A stretch of DNA of 64,000 nucleotides from an uncultured Pseudodesulfovibrio sp. (GTDB lineage Bacteria; Desulfobacterota; Desulfovibrionia; Desulfovibrionales; Desulfovibrionaceae), in the NCBI RefSeq assembly GCF_963677845.1, contig NZ_OY782498.1, forward strand, positions 2,611,518 through 2,675,517, in the 5' to 3' direction. This document shows positions 15,936 to 26,095 of the stretch, in pieces (positions within the stretch are counted from its first letter, which is position 1; each line of letters opens with the position of its first letter). The position numbers were made by a program, and so were the translations under genes. Below the pieces are notes generated by a model that saw nothing but the letters and a program-made list of their open reading frames with translations, was not told where the DNA came from and made no database searches.

Positions 15936-18125
15936 TTATTCTTTCGCCAACAAACGACTAATAGCCGCCATAAGGTCATGCTTCAATATCGGCTTCATAA
16001 TGAAATCCCCAATCCCCACATCCCGCAACCGATCATACGAAACAGCATCTGAAAAACCTGTACACAAAATAATAGGAATATTCGGCCGCAACTTAAGTAC
16101 TTCCCGAGCAAACTCCATACCTGTCATATTCGGCATGGTTTGATCGGTTATCACTAAATCAAAGTCGTTTGCTTTATACTTAAAGGCCTCCAAAGCCTCA
16201 ATACTCGATGTACGAGTAACAACTTCAAAACCACAAGACTCAAGCATCTCCCGCCCGATATCGACAAGCGGCTTCTCGTCATCCACAAACAAAATACGCC
16301 CCTCACGAAACACGAGATCAACAGGAGCATCAACGTCCGTGCGACCAATTTCGGAATTCTTAGGCAGAAAAACATGAAAAGTGGCACCATGGCCCGGCCT
16401 ATTTTCCAATTCAAGGTATCCATCATGTCGTTTAACAATGCCATGCACCATGGCCAACCCCATTCCAGTCCCTTCGCCCTGCTTTTTGGTAGTAAAGAAA
16501 GGATCAAAGACCCGATCAATCACAGCCGGATCAATCCCAGGCCCGGTATCAGCCACAGTCAATCGTAAAAAACGCTCCGGTTTACCCAAATCTTCCGGCG
16601 GCACGACTTCATCTGCGCTTGAAACATCTGCCATGGTAACGGTCAACGTCCCACCAGTCCCTTGCATGGCAAAAGCAGCATTACCGCACAGATTAAGCAT
16701 AATCTGATGTATCTGCGTCGGGTCCGCCATAACATTATCCTGAGCAGTCTCCATACGAGAAATAATCTCAACATTGGTAGGGACCGAGGAACGAAGAAGC
16801 TTGAGGGCTTCCTTGATAAGCGGCGCAAGCATCATGGCGTGACGCTCCTGCGGACCTTGACGAGAAAAATTAAGAATCTGAGTAACAAGGTCTCGCGCGC
16901 GCCTGCCTGCACGAGAAACTTCCTTGATACGCCTATCCAAACCAGACTCCGGCTCGGCACTCGATTCAATAATCTCCGCGTAACCAAGAATAACGCCAAG
17001 GATATTATTAAAATCGTGTGCAATACCACCAGCCAGCGTCCCAAGAGCTTCCATCTTCTGCGATTGACGGAGCTGTTCTTCCAGTCGTTTCGGCTCGGAT
17101 ATATCAAATATATACCCTCGATACTCTTGAGTATTTCCCTCGGCATCCAAAACCGTATCGCAACTCACAAGAAGATGTCTTCGCAAAACACCGTGACGAA
17201 AAACAACTTCATGATTGGAGAGCCTTCCAAGTCCGGCAAGAAGATCACGTAAGGATTCAGAAGCCCCCATGCGCTCCCACACGTTGAAAATATTTACGCC
17301 ATGCGCATCCTGTGGTGAAATGAAATCAAAGAGGTCTGCAAATGCAACATTGCAATCAAGAATCAAACCATCACTATCTGCTGCAAAGTTACCGGTAATA
17401 TCTTTCTCAAACAGCAGCCGGTATCTCTTTTCACTGGCTTGCAATTGCCTGAGCACGGCAGCGCGTTTGGAAATATCCAATCTCAATCGACGGTTGGCCG
17501 CATTCAATTCCGAGGTCCGGGCCTCAACTTTGACAGCCAATGTCTCATTCAGATCACGCAACCGATTTTCCACATCCCACTTGGAACAAAGAGACATGGC
17601 AATCTGCTTGAGTTCCGGTGAACGGAAAGGTTTTTGAACAAAAAGCAATTTTTCTGGCGGAGGGACGCGCCGATTAATTTCTTTCAAAGGGATATGATGC
17701 TTGGCCGACAGCAGGACTATCTCCAAATTGGAATCCATGGCACGAATATGTGCAGCCAGGTCCAGACCTGCCAAACAATCTTCCTCTGTTGATAACTGAA
17801 TGTCGATGAGGGCAATAGTAAAAGGCTTTCCCCGCTCCTGAGCATGCATCATAGCGGTCAGCCCTTCTCTTGGCGTAGAAGCCTGCACGACTTCAAATAC
17901 GGGTTTGATCGCTTCCGCATCTATCTCTTCGCGTGATGGAAGTTGTGCATCATCATTGAACAAAGCTTCCAACGCCGAAGGTTCCTCGCTCTCATAGCAA
18001 AGAACATCACGATAGAGCGTGAGCATGGATTCGTCATGATCCACAGCGAGAACGCGAAAACGGGTGGTATTCTCTGTTGCCAAGTCGTGTCTCCCCAATT
18101 GGCTCAGGTCCCTGATTGATGTCAT
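15936..18125 (-). CDS. Hybrid sensor histidine kinase (REC-PAS-HisKA-HATPase-REC)
   Basis: 729 residues from the chosen ATG (MTSIRDLSQLG); an in-frame start 44 codons upstream adds only low-complexity sequence. Order: N-terminal receiver (about 25-165, acceptor in ALIDIQL, KPF lysine), coiled coil, PAS (about 225-340), HisKA with GGIAHDFNNILGVILGYAEI, HATPase (DPFFTTKKQGEGTGMGLAMV) and a C-terminal receiver (ITDQTMPNMTG, IMKP). It has no membrane segment and is cytosolic. It stands alone, with no obvious partner, next to the end of the Tad operon. The receiver at each end suggests phosphorelay input and output. Confidence 0.9.
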   Translation of the reverse strand: MTSIRDLSQLGRHDLATENTTRFRVLAVDHDESMLTLYRDVLCYESEEPSALEALFNDDAQLPSREEIDAEAIKPVFEVVQASTPREGLTAMMHAQERGKPFTIALIDIQLSTEEDCLAGLDLAAHIRAMDSNLEIVLLSAKHHIPLKEINRRVPPPEKLLFVQKPFRSPELKQIAMSLCSKWDVENRLRDLNETLAVKVEARTSELNAANRRLRLDISKRAAVLRQLQASEKRYRLLFEKDITGNFAADSDGLILDCNVAFADLFDFISPQDAHGVNIFNVWERMGASESLRDLLAGLGRLSNHEVVFRHGVLRRHLLVSCDTVLDAEGNTQEYRGYIFDISEPKRLEEQLRQSQKMEALGTLAGGIAHDFNNILGVILGYAEIIESSAEPESGLDRRIKEVSRAGRRARDLVTQILNFSRQGPQERHAMMLAPLIKEALKLLRSSVPTNVEIISRMETAQDNVMADPTQIHQIMLNLCGNAAFAMQGTGGTLTVTMADVSSADEVVPPEDLGKPERFLRLTVADTGPGIDPAVIDRVFDPFFTTKKQGEGTGMGLAMVHGIVKRHDGYLELENRPGHGATFHVFLPKNSEIGRTDVDAPVDLVFREGRILFVDDEKPLVDIGREMLESCGFEVVTRTSSIEALEAFKYKANDFDLVITDQTMPNMTGMEFAREVLKLRPNIPIILCTGFSDAVSYDRLRDVGIGDFIMKPILKHDLMAAISRLLAKE

Positions 18126-18185
18126 ATTTCCAAAAGGAATATAGTGAAATCCGCTTGAAAAAGAAAGGTTACGATTAAAAGGATA

Positions 18186-18225
18186 CACCCCGGACCGGTC
18201 AGGATGCTCCTGCCCGACCGGGGTG
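18186..18225 (-). terminator. Probable terminator of the minus-strand Tad operon
   Basis: CACCCCGG and CCGGGGTG enclose GGTCAGG/CCTG pairs. On the minus strand a short TTTTAA stretch follows, so termination may be partial. It lies about 70 bp past the TPR-SPOR gene. Confidence 0.55.
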
Positions 18226-18292
18226 CGTTGTGTTTCTCTTTTTTTCACGATTCTCACATCATGTCCGATCTCATATTCACGCTTTTCTCTTC

Positions 18293-19645
18293 TTACAAAT
18301 GCGACCCATCCGGCTTGGGGGTAATTCTTTCAAACACAGGAGCTCTTTCAAGGCTCAAGATGGCGAGAACGTCAGACCGTTCATTTTTGGCATCGTTGAT
18401 GGAAGCGAAATTACCCACCAAAACACGATACCATATGCCCTTTTCACCGAGGTCCACCTGGTTGATCCAAGTGTCGAATCCTTGCTTGCGCAACGTCGCA
18501 CAGTGTTCAAAAGCACTGGTGTCATCACGCCAGGAACTGACATGCAAACCATATGACGCACTTCGTATATCGTTGACCCCGGCACTCGTCTCCTCCAGTG
18601 ATACCTTCTGGATATCAACGGAAGGAAGTGGCGAGCCTGCGGACGCGGGAGATGCCGCAGGCCCGCCGGGGAGCTGCTTCGTGTCGGGGAAAGACTGACG
18701 AAGCAGCGGGTTCGGGGTGGAACCGCTTAATTGTGTCTTGGTGCCATTCTTCTGAAAACGAGCCGCGAGGCGGGCACGCTTCAGGTTGTCGGCAGCCTTG
18801 ACGTAATATGTTGGAGAAAGCTCAAGAGCCATCTCAAAATAGGGAACGGCCTTACCCGGCTCATTATCGGTCAAAAGGACATACCCAAGATTATTGTAAG
18901 CCTTGGCCTCTCCACCTGCATACTTGAAGGATTCCAAAGCTTCATCCAGTCGCCCGAGGCGGGTCAATGCCAACCCGAGATTATTGTAAGTACGCACAGA
19001 GACACCACCGGACTTCAAGGCCAGACGGAAAGACTCGATTGCCTGCCCATACTGTTTGCGAGCGATATGAACCACACCAAGATTGTTGTAAATTTCATCG
19101 GTCCCATTGCCCTGGTGCAGTTCAAGAGCGCGGGCAAAATATTTGGCAGCCATGTCATACTCTGCATCCCGATCCATGAGAATGCCCAGATAGTTATGCG
19201 CCTTCCAAAGCATGGGATTAAGTTTCACGGCTTTTTCCAGATAGGTCTGAGCTTCGTCAAACAACCCAGCACGGAAGTAGACACCGCCAGCAGCCTCATT
19301 AGCAATGGCATGGTCGCTGTTTCGTTCCAATACGTTGTTAAACTCGGCCAAAGCCTGCTCATCCAATCCTTCCGTCACCAACATGTGGCCTCGCTTCACG
19401 CGGACGTCGAGATTGTTTTCGTCCAATTCGATAGCCTTGTTGTAATGCATGAGTGCCATTTCCGGCTTGGCACGACGGATATATCCATCTCCCACCTGCT
19501 CATGTTGTTCGCTGGTCAACTTGACTGAACTTTCCTCGCCGTAAGCCAGTTCATCAAAAGTCATGTCGTCTTGAGACTTGACCGCGCAACCGGAAAAAAT
19601 CAATCCGGCAATGAGTGTCATGGTAATGATAGTAATCTTATACAT
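18293..19645 (-). CDS. TadD-like TPR lipoprotein with SPOR domain
   Basis: 450 residues. A signal peptide with lipobox FSGC (Cys near 20) marks it as a lipoprotein. At least six TPR units (about 45-290, for example ALMHYNKAIELDENNLD and AKYFARALELHQGN) resemble TadD, which helps assemble the Tad secretin and pilus. A proline/serine linker follows, then a SPOR domain (about 370-445, SYGLHVSSWRD, WYRVLVGNF), which binds denuded peptidoglycan. The TPR-SPOR fusion suggests anchoring of the Tad machine to the wall. It is the last gene of the minus-strand operon. Confidence 0.88.
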   Translation of the reverse strand: MYKITIITMTLIAGLIFSGCAVKSQDDMTFDELAYGEESSVKLTSEQHEQVGDGYIRRAKPEMALMHYNKAIELDENNLDVRVKRGHMLVTEGLDEQALAEFNNVLERNSDHAIANEAAGGVYFRAGLFDEAQTYLEKAVKLNPMLWKAHNYLGILMDRDAEYDMAAKYFARALELHQGNGTDEIYNNLGVVHIARKQYGQAIESFRLALKSGGVSVRTYNNLGLALTRLGRLDEALESFKYAGGEAKAYNNLGYVLLTDNEPGKAVPYFEMALELSPTYYVKAADNLKRARLAARFQKNGTKTQLSGSTPNPLLRQSFPDTKQLPGGPAASPASAGSPLPSVDIQKVSLEETSAGVNDIRSASYGLHVSSWRDDTSAFEHCATLRKQGFDTWINQVDLGEKGIWYRVLVGNFASINDAKNERSDVLAILSLERAPVFERITPKPDGSHL

Positions 19646-19670
19646 AGGAATTCTCCTTGGCTTGTTACGC

Positions 19671-20627
19671 CTAATGGTTCATCGCTGAGAACATATCCAT
19701 GCTCATAATTACCGCAGGTCCGAGGATCGTCACGAACAAAGCGGGAAGGATGAACGCAATCAAGGGAAGAAGCAGCAGCACCGGCATCTTGGCGGCCTTT
19801 TCCTCGGCGCGTTGAGAGCGCTTGACGCGCATGGCGTCCGAGTAGACCCGCAGGGTACGGCCAACGCTGATACCGAAAGCGTCCGCCTGAATAAGCAATG
19901 AAGTCAAACTGTTCAGATCATCCATGCCGACTCGTTCAGCCAAAGAGCGAAGCGCCTCGGTGCGAGCCTTACCTGCACGAAGTTCCAATGTCAGGAGTTT
20001 GAATTCGGAACTAATGATCGGACCTGAACGTCTGAGTTCATGACAGACCCGGTCAATGGCCTGATCAAGGCCCATACCGGATTCAACACAAACCACGAGA
20101 AGATCCAGAGCATCTGGCAATTCGTCGGACACTGTCAGCTTGCGCCGAGCAATCTTCTTGGTCAGCCAATATTCAGGCCCATAGACCCCGATAGTCGCCA
20201 ACAAAACGGTGAAAAAGGCCGTTGCAACAACGCTCATGTCCGGCGACAAAAGGAAGCGGAAGAACAAAAATCCGCCAGCCAAACCAAGAGCCAAACATCC
20301 CTTGATGCCCTGAAATATCTTATAGGAATCAGGCGCACGCATCCCGGCCTGAATCAGCCGCATACGATTCTTGTCAATATCTTCGACTTCGGTCGGTCCA
20401 ATCTTGGAACCCAAACGACCAAAGAAGTTCACAAGATTACCCAGTATAGAGGTCAAAGGTGCAGTCAATGCTTCAGATCGCTTGACCGAATTCCCGGAAA
20501 CCCGTTCCTTGAGTTTAGCCGTATCATTAGCTCCACTCAAATAACCGATAAGACCGTAACCGCCCAGGAGGACAGAAACAAAGGCAAGGCCTGCCGCGAA
20601 CAGAGGAATCAATTGTGCTTCACTCAT
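19671..20627 (-). CDS. tadC: Tad pilus assembly membrane protein TadC
   Basis: A 318-residue type II secretion F-domain protein: helices near 5-25 and 115-160, then the conserved cytosolic block LPDALDLLVVCVESGMGLDQAIDRV (in parts) near 175-200, and two C-terminal helices. Partner of TadB in the inner-membrane platform of the Flp pilus. It begins 9 nt after the tadB stop. Confidence 0.92.
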   Translation of the reverse strand: MSEAQLIPLFAAGLAFVSVLLGGYGLIGYLSGANDTAKLKERVSGNSVKRSEALTAPLTSILGNLVNFFGRLGSKIGPTEVEDIDKNRMRLIQAGMRAPDSYKIFQGIKGCLALGLAGGFLFFRFLLSPDMSVVATAFFTVLLATIGVYGPEYWLTKKIARRKLTVSDELPDALDLLVVCVESGMGLDQAIDRVCHELRRSGPIISSEFKLLTLELRAGKARTEALRSLAERVGMDDLNSLTSLLIQADAFGISVGRTLRVYSDAMRVKRSQRAEEKAAKMPVLLLLPLIAFILPALFVTILGPAVIMSMDMFSAMNH

Positions 20628-20636
20628 GACGACCTC

Positions 20637-21608
20637 CTAGACCTTGATCTTAATAATCTTGCGGATAACAAGGATACCCATGACAACGGAAATAGATGCG
20701 GTCCAAACCATGTTTTGACCGAGTTCACGCTTCCACAAAAGACTGACGTAATCGGGATTGATCAGAAACAGAATACCAGTCAGAAGGAAAGGCAACGAAG
20801 TCAGAATATATGCAGACACTCGTCCTTCAGCGGAAAGCACCTTAATCTTGCCGAACAAGGCAAATCGCTCCCGCACCAGTTCCGCGATCTTGGCTATGAT
20901 TTCGGCGAGATTTCCACCGGTTTCACGCTGGATATTCACGGAAACAATGAAAAACTTGAGATCAGTGCAGTCCACCCGACTCTGAAGACTGAGCAAAGCT
21001 CTGTCCACGTCCATGCCGTAGTTAATCTCGTCCAAAGTCTGACCGAACTCGGGACCGATGGGCGCATCGAATTCATCCGCGACCATGCGCATGCCACCGC
21101 CAAAAGTATGTCCAGCCTTGAGCGCACGGGCCATGAGATCAAGGGCTTCTGGCAGTTGCTTCTGAAAACGATTCATGCGTTTTCTCTTCATGCCCTTCAG
21201 CCGCATGATCGGGAAATATCCAAGCAAAGAACCAGCTACAATGCTGACCAACCATCTACCGGAGAAACTGCCGGCATAGACCCCGATCACAGCGAGCAAG
21301 GCGCAAACCAACAAATAAATACCAGCCGTTCCCTTTGCGTCCGCCTGATAAATGAGATTTTCGAGGCTGGACGCCCAACGCATCTTTTCGAGCAAACGAT
21401 TAAACCAGGGAACCTCACTCATGGCCGCTTCACGAAGGACCAGATCAATATTTTCTGCATTCGCATCGGTCAGGGCCAGAGCTTTGAGTCGGCTCTTAAT
21501 CTTCTGATCAGCCTTGTCCGCCCCCGATTGCATGAGAGAACTTACACCCATGACAAGCAAAAAAATAATAAGTACGGCCACGCCGCTAATGATAAGAGTC
21601 AACTGCAT
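20637..21608 (-). CDS. tadB: Tad pilus assembly membrane protein TadB
   Basis: A 323-residue F-domain platform protein with an N-terminal helix (5-25), central helices (about 95-135), conserved LPEALDLMARALKAGHTFG near 155, INIQRETGGNLAEI-type segment near 230 and C-terminal helices. It forms the inner-membrane complex with TadC. It lies 3 nt after tadA, so it is translationally linked. Confidence 0.92.
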   Translation of the reverse strand: MQLTLIISGVAVLIIFLLVMGVSSLMQSGADKADQKIKSRLKALALTDANAENIDLVLREAAMSEVPWFNRLLEKMRWASSLENLIYQADAKGTAGIYLLVCALLAVIGVYAGSFSGRWLVSIVAGSLLGYFPIMRLKGMKRKRMNRFQKQLPEALDLMARALKAGHTFGGGMRMVADEFDAPIGPEFGQTLDEINYGMDVDRALLSLQSRVDCTDLKFFIVSVNIQRETGGNLAEIIAKIAELVRERFALFGKIKVLSAEGRVSAYILTSLPFLLTGILFLINPDYVSLLWKRELGQNMVWTASISVVMGILVIRKIIKIKV

Positions 21609-21611
21609 GGT

Positions 21612-23015
21612 TTACTCCTTCCTCATGGGCTTGGGAGCCACATGGAACATATCCGTGGGGAAAGAAAATCCCATACGCTCCAATTTGTCCGCAAACTTGG
21701 GACGAATACCGCGAGCCGTAAAACGCCCTTCCACCTTGCCATCCTTGCTGACGCCGGTCTGATCATAGGCGAAAATTTCCTGCATGGTGATCATCTCACC
21801 CTCCATGCCTGTGACCTCCTGAATGGAGATGACCTTTCTGGTACCGTCCACCAAACGAGTTGCCTGAATGATGACGTCGATGGCCGAAGAAATATACCGC
21901 TTCATTGATATGGGAGAAAGACTCAATCCGGCCATGGAAATCATGGTTTCCAGACGCATCAGGGCGTCACGCGGCGTATTGGCGTGAATAGTCGTCAGGG
22001 AGCCATCATGACCGGTGTTCATGGCTTGGAGCATATCCAAAGCCTCTGAGGAACGAACCTCACCAACGATGATGCGATCAGGGCGCATGCGCAGACAGTT
22101 CTTGACCAAATCACGCATGGTGATTTCACCTTTGCCTTCGATATTGGCCGGCCGGGTCTCCAACCGGACCACGTGCGCCTGCTTCAGTTGCAATTCGGCC
22201 GCATCTTCAATGGTAACAACTCGTTCATCCTCGGGAACGTTGCGCGACAGGCAGTTAAGCAATGTAGTTTTACCGGAACCGGTACCTCCGGAAATAAGTA
22301 CGTTGAGTTGAGTTTTGACAATACCTTCCATCAACTGGGCCATCTGCGGAGTCAGGGAATTGAATCCAATCAGGTCAGCAACTTCCAGCGGGTCCTTGGA
22401 AAACTTACGAATGGACAGAGAAGGACCATCAATAGCCAGCGGCGGGATAACAGCATTAACACGGGAACCATCCAGCAAACGGGCGTCACACAAAGGTTGG
22501 GACTCATCAATACGACGTCCCACCAAGGACACGATTCGGTCAATAATCTTGCGCAAATGATCGTCATCCTTGAAACGAGCTGGGGTCAATTCCAACTTAC
22601 CCGAACGCTCAACATAAATCTGCTTGTAGCCGTTGACCAAAATATCGTTAACCGTAGGATCCTGAACAAAAGGCTCCAGAGGACCGAGGCCAATGACCTC
22701 ATCCTGGATTTCGGCCAGCATCCGCTTGCGTTCAGCCAGATTCAACGGCGCATTCTGAAATTCTTCCCAAAGCAGCCCTTCGGTAACCTTGGCGATTTCC
22801 GACCGCATTTCCATTTCGCTCAGGGAATCCAACAACGAAAGATCGATCATGTCTATAAGACGATCATGAATGCGAGTCTTGATATCAAAGTAATGTTCCT
22901 GCGCCTCAGTCTTGGAAATAGACGAAGAGACAGCCTTACCGTGAGCCTTACCCTTATCTACGGCAACAGAGCCACGCTTGGCGGCATTTCTATTCAATCG
23001 ATCTGCGAGGTTCAT
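21612..23015 (-). CDS. tadA: Tad secretion ATPase TadA/CpaF
   Basis: A 467-residue hexameric ATPase that powers Flp pilus extension. Walker [13 protein letters not shown] near 240, Asp-box [14 protein letters not shown], Walker [12 protein letters not shown] and the His-box [13 protein letters not shown] are all present. The N-terminal domain (1-200) matches the CpaF group. AGGAG precedes the start, and the gene overlaps the upstream tadZ stop by 4 nt. Confidence 0.95.
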   Translation of the reverse strand: MNLADRLNRNAAKRGSVAVDKGKAHGKAVSSSISKTEAQEHYFDIKTRIHDRLIDMIDLSLLDSLSEMEMRSEIAKVTEGLLWEEFQNAPLNLAERKRMLAEIQDEVIGLGPLEPFVQDPTVNDILVNGYKQIYVERSGKLELTPARFKDDDHLRKIIDRIVSLVGRRIDESQPLCDARLLDGSRVNAVIPPLAIDGPSLSIRKFSKDPLEVADLIGFNSLTPQMAQLMEGIVKTQLNVLISGGTGSGKTTLLNCLSRNVPEDERVVTIEDAAELQLKQAHVVRLETRPANIEGKGEITMRDLVKNCLRMRPDRIIVGEVRSSEALDMLQAMNTGHDGSLTTIHANTPRDALMRLETMISMAGLSLSPISMKRYISSAIDVIIQATRLVDGTRKVISIQEVTGMEGEMITMQEIFAYDQTGVSKDGKVEGRFTARGIRPKFADKLERMGFSFPTDMFHVAPKPMRKE

Positions 23016-24196
23016 AAGGACGCTCCTGCAAGATGATCATCATCCTTGTTCTTCTTTTTAAAGAAAGAAGCGAACGGCAAAGAAAATCCCTTCTTGGCCT
23101 TCTTGGGTGCGGGGACCAAAGTTGTCACCATGCCCTGAATGGCCTTGGTGGCAGGAGACTTGGGGTAAGCCAAAACCAGAGGTGTGCCTTGATTAATAGC
23201 AGACAAAGAGGAATCACTGTCTTCAGGAATCACCCAGACAATTTCGCGGTCCAGCACTTCCATGGCTTCGCTCACACCAATGGTCGAATTCTTTGCCACG
23301 CGATTGGCAACGAGCTTCATACGCCGTTCACTATCCGGGTCCTGACTACGAATGGAATCCATCAGACGAGAAGTCCGGGCGAGACACGGCAAGCTCAATT
23401 GCAATGCGATGAGAATGAAATCAGCCTGTTCCACTTCCTTGGGAAGCACTTCGTCATGGGGATATGCAGTATCAACGATCACATGCTCATAATTACTACG
23501 AAGCTGCTCCAGAATAAGGAACAGGGAATGAGGATCAGGACGCTCAAAACCGGAAGGACCGGGCAATACGTGCAGGCCGGATTCATGCTCGGCCACCACG
23601 CTACGAAGGTAGATCCCATCCAGACGGGAAATGTCTTCGACCAATTCACCCCAGGTGTATTCATACTTCAGATCCAGAAAATACGGGGTCTCTCCACCAG
23701 GACGACGCAAATCGACAAGAATGGTGCTACCGGGATTACGCGCGTTCAAAATCGAAGCCAAATTCACAGCCAGAGACGTCACTCCCATGCCGGACTTACT
23801 GCCAAGCACAGTTAATATTTTACCCTTCTCCCCCTCATCTTCTCCTAGGCTGGAACGCATGGCCGTCCGAATGATGGCGGCGCGAAAATCGTTTTCATCC
23901 ACCGGGTACTTGATGAATTCACGAATGCCGCTGCGCATGGCACGAATAAGGACCTCTGGGTCAGCATTGTTACCGACCAAATAAACATCCTCAGCCTGTC
24001 CGGTTTCAAGAGCCTGAATGACATGCGGCATGTCTTCTTCAACAGAGTCACCGGGTTCGTAAATAAGGACACCCATTTCTTCAGCGTCGTCTTCAACAAG
24101 GCGAACCATGGGATTGCCAGCGATCATCTGCTCAAAGAGCTTACGCTGTTCCTTGTCGCTGATTGCCAACGAGATCGGTATGATTCTGCTATTCAT
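23012..24196 (-). CDS. tadZ: TadZ/CpaE-like pilus localisation protein
   Basis: 394 residues from [11 protein letters not shown] (GAGGGGG 3-4 nt upstream; the in-frame start 30 codons earlier has no such site). An atypical receiver-like N-domain (about 10-120) precedes a MinD/ParA-like ATPase domain (about 130-370). Its Walker A is degenerate: [10 protein letters not shown], with valine where the catalytic lysine is expected, as in many TadZ proteins that bind but hardly hydrolyse ATP. The tail is lysine- and phenylalanine-rich ([11 protein letters not shown]). It probably positions the Tad machine at a pole. Confidence 0.88.
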   Translation of the reverse strand: MNSRIIPISLAISDKEQRKLFEQMIAGNPMVRLVEDDAEEMGVLIYEPGDSVEEDMPHVIQALETGQAEDVYLVGNNADPEVLIRAMRSGIREFIKYPVDENDFRAAIIRTAMRSSLGEDEGEKGKILTVLGSKSGMGVTSLAVNLASILNARNPGSTILVDLRRPGGETPYFLDLKYEYTWGELVEDISRLDGIYLRSVVAEHESGLHVLPGPSGFERPDPHSLFLILEQLRSNYEHVIVDTAYPHDEVLPKEVEQADFILIALQLSLPCLARTSRLMDSIRSQDPDSERRMKLVANRVAKNSTIGVSEAMEVLDREIVWVIPEDSDSSLSAINQGTPLVLAYPKSPATKAIQGMVTTLVPAPKKAKKGFSLPFASFFKKKNKDDDHLAGASL

Positions 24197-24373
24197 GGTT
24201 CCCCCTCTCCCTAAAGTCCTCTTTAGGCTGTACAACGGTCTGAGCAAGCCGCCCGCCGTCTTCCCCGTACAACCACTAATTTTCAAACACTGTAAAATTC
24301 AGAATAAGGACACTCAACATCAGCACAAGGAGAACAAGCTCGGGCCAATACTCGAAGTGTCCTGAACCACGCA

Positions 24374-24655
24374 TCAGTTCTGGACCTCGACGACGCCAAA
24401 AGTCGAACCAGATGCTCGCTCCTTCTTTTCCTTGGGACCAGCCTGATACTTTTCAGCGGCTTTGGCAGCATACTTGCCGTCGATTCCAACGACCGGTGCG
24501 TCGGAGCCAGCTTCAGGGTTGGCGGTCTGGCTCTTCAGAGCCATGTGGACAGAACTGCCAAAAGGCGGCGTGGTGTGGTCCACTTCATACATTGAACCGC
24601 AGCCGGCTTGGAGCATGATTCCCACGATGGCTAGATAAATCAGAAAATTCTGCAT
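24374..24655 (-). CDS. Small Tad-locus lipoprotein
   Basis: A 93-residue precursor with signal peptide and lipobox LQAGC (Cys 19). The mature part is hydrophilic with no known domain. Its place between the secretin gene and tadZ is where CpaD/RcpB sits in other Tad loci, so it may be a reduced pilotin-like partner of the secretin. Similarity to CpaD itself is not visible. A 177-bp gap without a gene follows before tadZ. Confidence 0.75.
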   Translation of the reverse strand: MQNFLIYLAIVGIMLQAGCGSMYEVDHTTPPFGSSVHMALKSQTANPEAGSDAPVVGIDGKYAAKAAEKYQAGPKEKKERASGSTFGVVEVQN

Positions 24656-24673
24656 GATATCCTCCGCACGTTC

Positions 24674-26086
24674 CTATTGCGGCCAAGCGTGGCCGAACTC
24701 ACCGTCAAATCCACTTTCAGGCCGGACGACTGTTCCAGGCTCCGCAGCACCAGAATTGGCTCCTGCAACCTTGGTCGTCTCTGACCCGCCCATTCCTTCC
24801 ATGAGACCGAAAAGATAAAATTCACTATCGCTCGGCTCCTTGAACCCATCCGTGGGAAGGGTCTGGGAGGCCATGTCCACCGGCTTTGCCAAATGGGCAG
24901 TTACCAAGACCACCAACTCGGTCTTGTTACTGGTAAAATCCTTGGAGCTAAACAGCATGCCAAGCACTGGAACTTCTCCCAGTCCAGGGAATTTGTTTGA
25001 ATTTTCCTTAAGGGAATCACTAATTAGACCAGCGATAACAAAAGATTGGCCGTCTCCCAACTCCACCACGGTATTGGCGCGACGAGTGGATATTGTCGGA
25101 ATTTCATATCCAGACACGGAAACGCTTTTGGAATAATCCAGTTCAGAGACTTCCGGGTTGACTTGCAAATTAATCAAACCGGAGCTCATGACCGTAGCCG
25201 TAAACTTGAGACCAATACCAAACGGTTTGTAATCAATTGCGACATTGCCCAAAGGTCCGGGCATGGGAATAGGGACTTCGCCGCCAACCAAAAATTCAGC
25301 AGACTCGCCCGACACACAGGTCAAATTCGGCTCAGCCAGCATTCGGACCAAACCATTGGCCTTAAGAGCGTCGATCATGCCAAAAATGGTTGTGCTCCCG
25401 GTGCGGTATGCTCCGTCGAATGTGATATTGTCAGTCAACTCGAAGACGCTGTCTTCAGCGTTGAACTTCGTCAGATTATTAATAATGGAATAGATGGAAA
25501 AGTTGGAACCGATAGCCGCAAAGTTCACGCCCAGACGTTTGGTCACGGAACGGGACATTTCGGCCACACGAACTTCCAACATAACCTGTTGGATACCGTC
25601 CACAGTCAGTAGATTAACAACCTTGTCAGGAGCCGCAGCTTCGGCCAAAGCAAGGACGGACGACAAATTCGAAGTGTTGGACACATGTCCGGCCAAAGTA
25701 ACGGATTCGCCCGAAGTCAGGACCTTGATATTCTTTTCATTGGGCATAACCTCATGAATCATCCGCTTGAGATGTGTCATGTTCGGGGTCACTGTCACGT
25801 CGAACACATCCGCTACATTGCCGTTGGACCACAATGTCAGAGTCGTAGAACCAAGTTCATTACCGGTCAGATATATCTGCCGAGGCGAAAGGACAACTAT
25901 GGAAACTAGAGTGTCGGAAGCCAGTGAGACACGACTCACCTTAAAATCGGTGTCGATGACAAGGGACTTGCCAAGCGTTAACTTAATCACGTCAGTTGTC
26001 TTGGCATGCATCGGTGAAGGAATGAACAGCACCATAACATAGGCCAATACGACCAAGAGGTTTCGTATAGATTGGATACGTATCAT
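24674..26086 (-). CDS. cpaC: Tad outer-membrane secretin RcpA/CpaC
   Basis: A 470-residue precursor with signal peptide (about 1-28), an N-terminal secretin and BON-like region (about 30-165, GKSLVIDTDFKVSRVSLAS) and a C-terminal secretin domain (about 175-415) with VGGEVPIPMP and ELVVLVTAHL signatures. It forms the outer-membrane channel for the Flp pilus. It begins 9 nt downstream of cpaB. Confidence 0.93.
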   Translation of the reverse strand: MIRIQSIRNLLVVLAYVMVLFIPSPMHAKTTDVIKLTLGKSLVIDTDFKVSRVSLASDTLVSIVVLSPRQIYLTGNELGSTTLTLWSNGNVADVFDVTVTPNMTHLKRMIHEVMPNEKNIKVLTSGESVTLAGHVSNTSNLSSVLALAEAAAPDKVVNLLTVDGIQQVMLEVRVAEMSRSVTKRLGVNFAAIGSNFSIYSIINNLTKFNAEDSVFELTDNITFDGAYRTGSTTIFGMIDALKANGLVRMLAEPNLTCVSGESAEFLVGGEVPIPMPGPLGNVAIDYKPFGIGLKFTATVMSSGLINLQVNPEVSELDYSKSVSVSGYEIPTISTRRANTVVELGDGQSFVIAGLISDSLKENSNKFPGLGEVPVLGMLFSSKDFTSNKTELVVLVTAHLAKPVDMASQTLPTDGFKEPSDSEFYLFGLMEGMGGSETTKVAGANSGAAEPGTVVRPESGFDGEFGHAWPQ

Positions 26087-26095
26087 AACGTCCCC

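Noticed and set aside
15431-15979. Short ORFs on both strands in the palindrome-rich gap
   Set aside because: No ribosome sites or domains; translations are mostly of palindromic repeats.
20040-21908. 622-residue plus-strand ORF antisense to tadA/tadB/tadC
   Set aside because: It lies wholly over three genes with clear Tad domains, and its translation has no recognisable motif; a codon-bias shadow.
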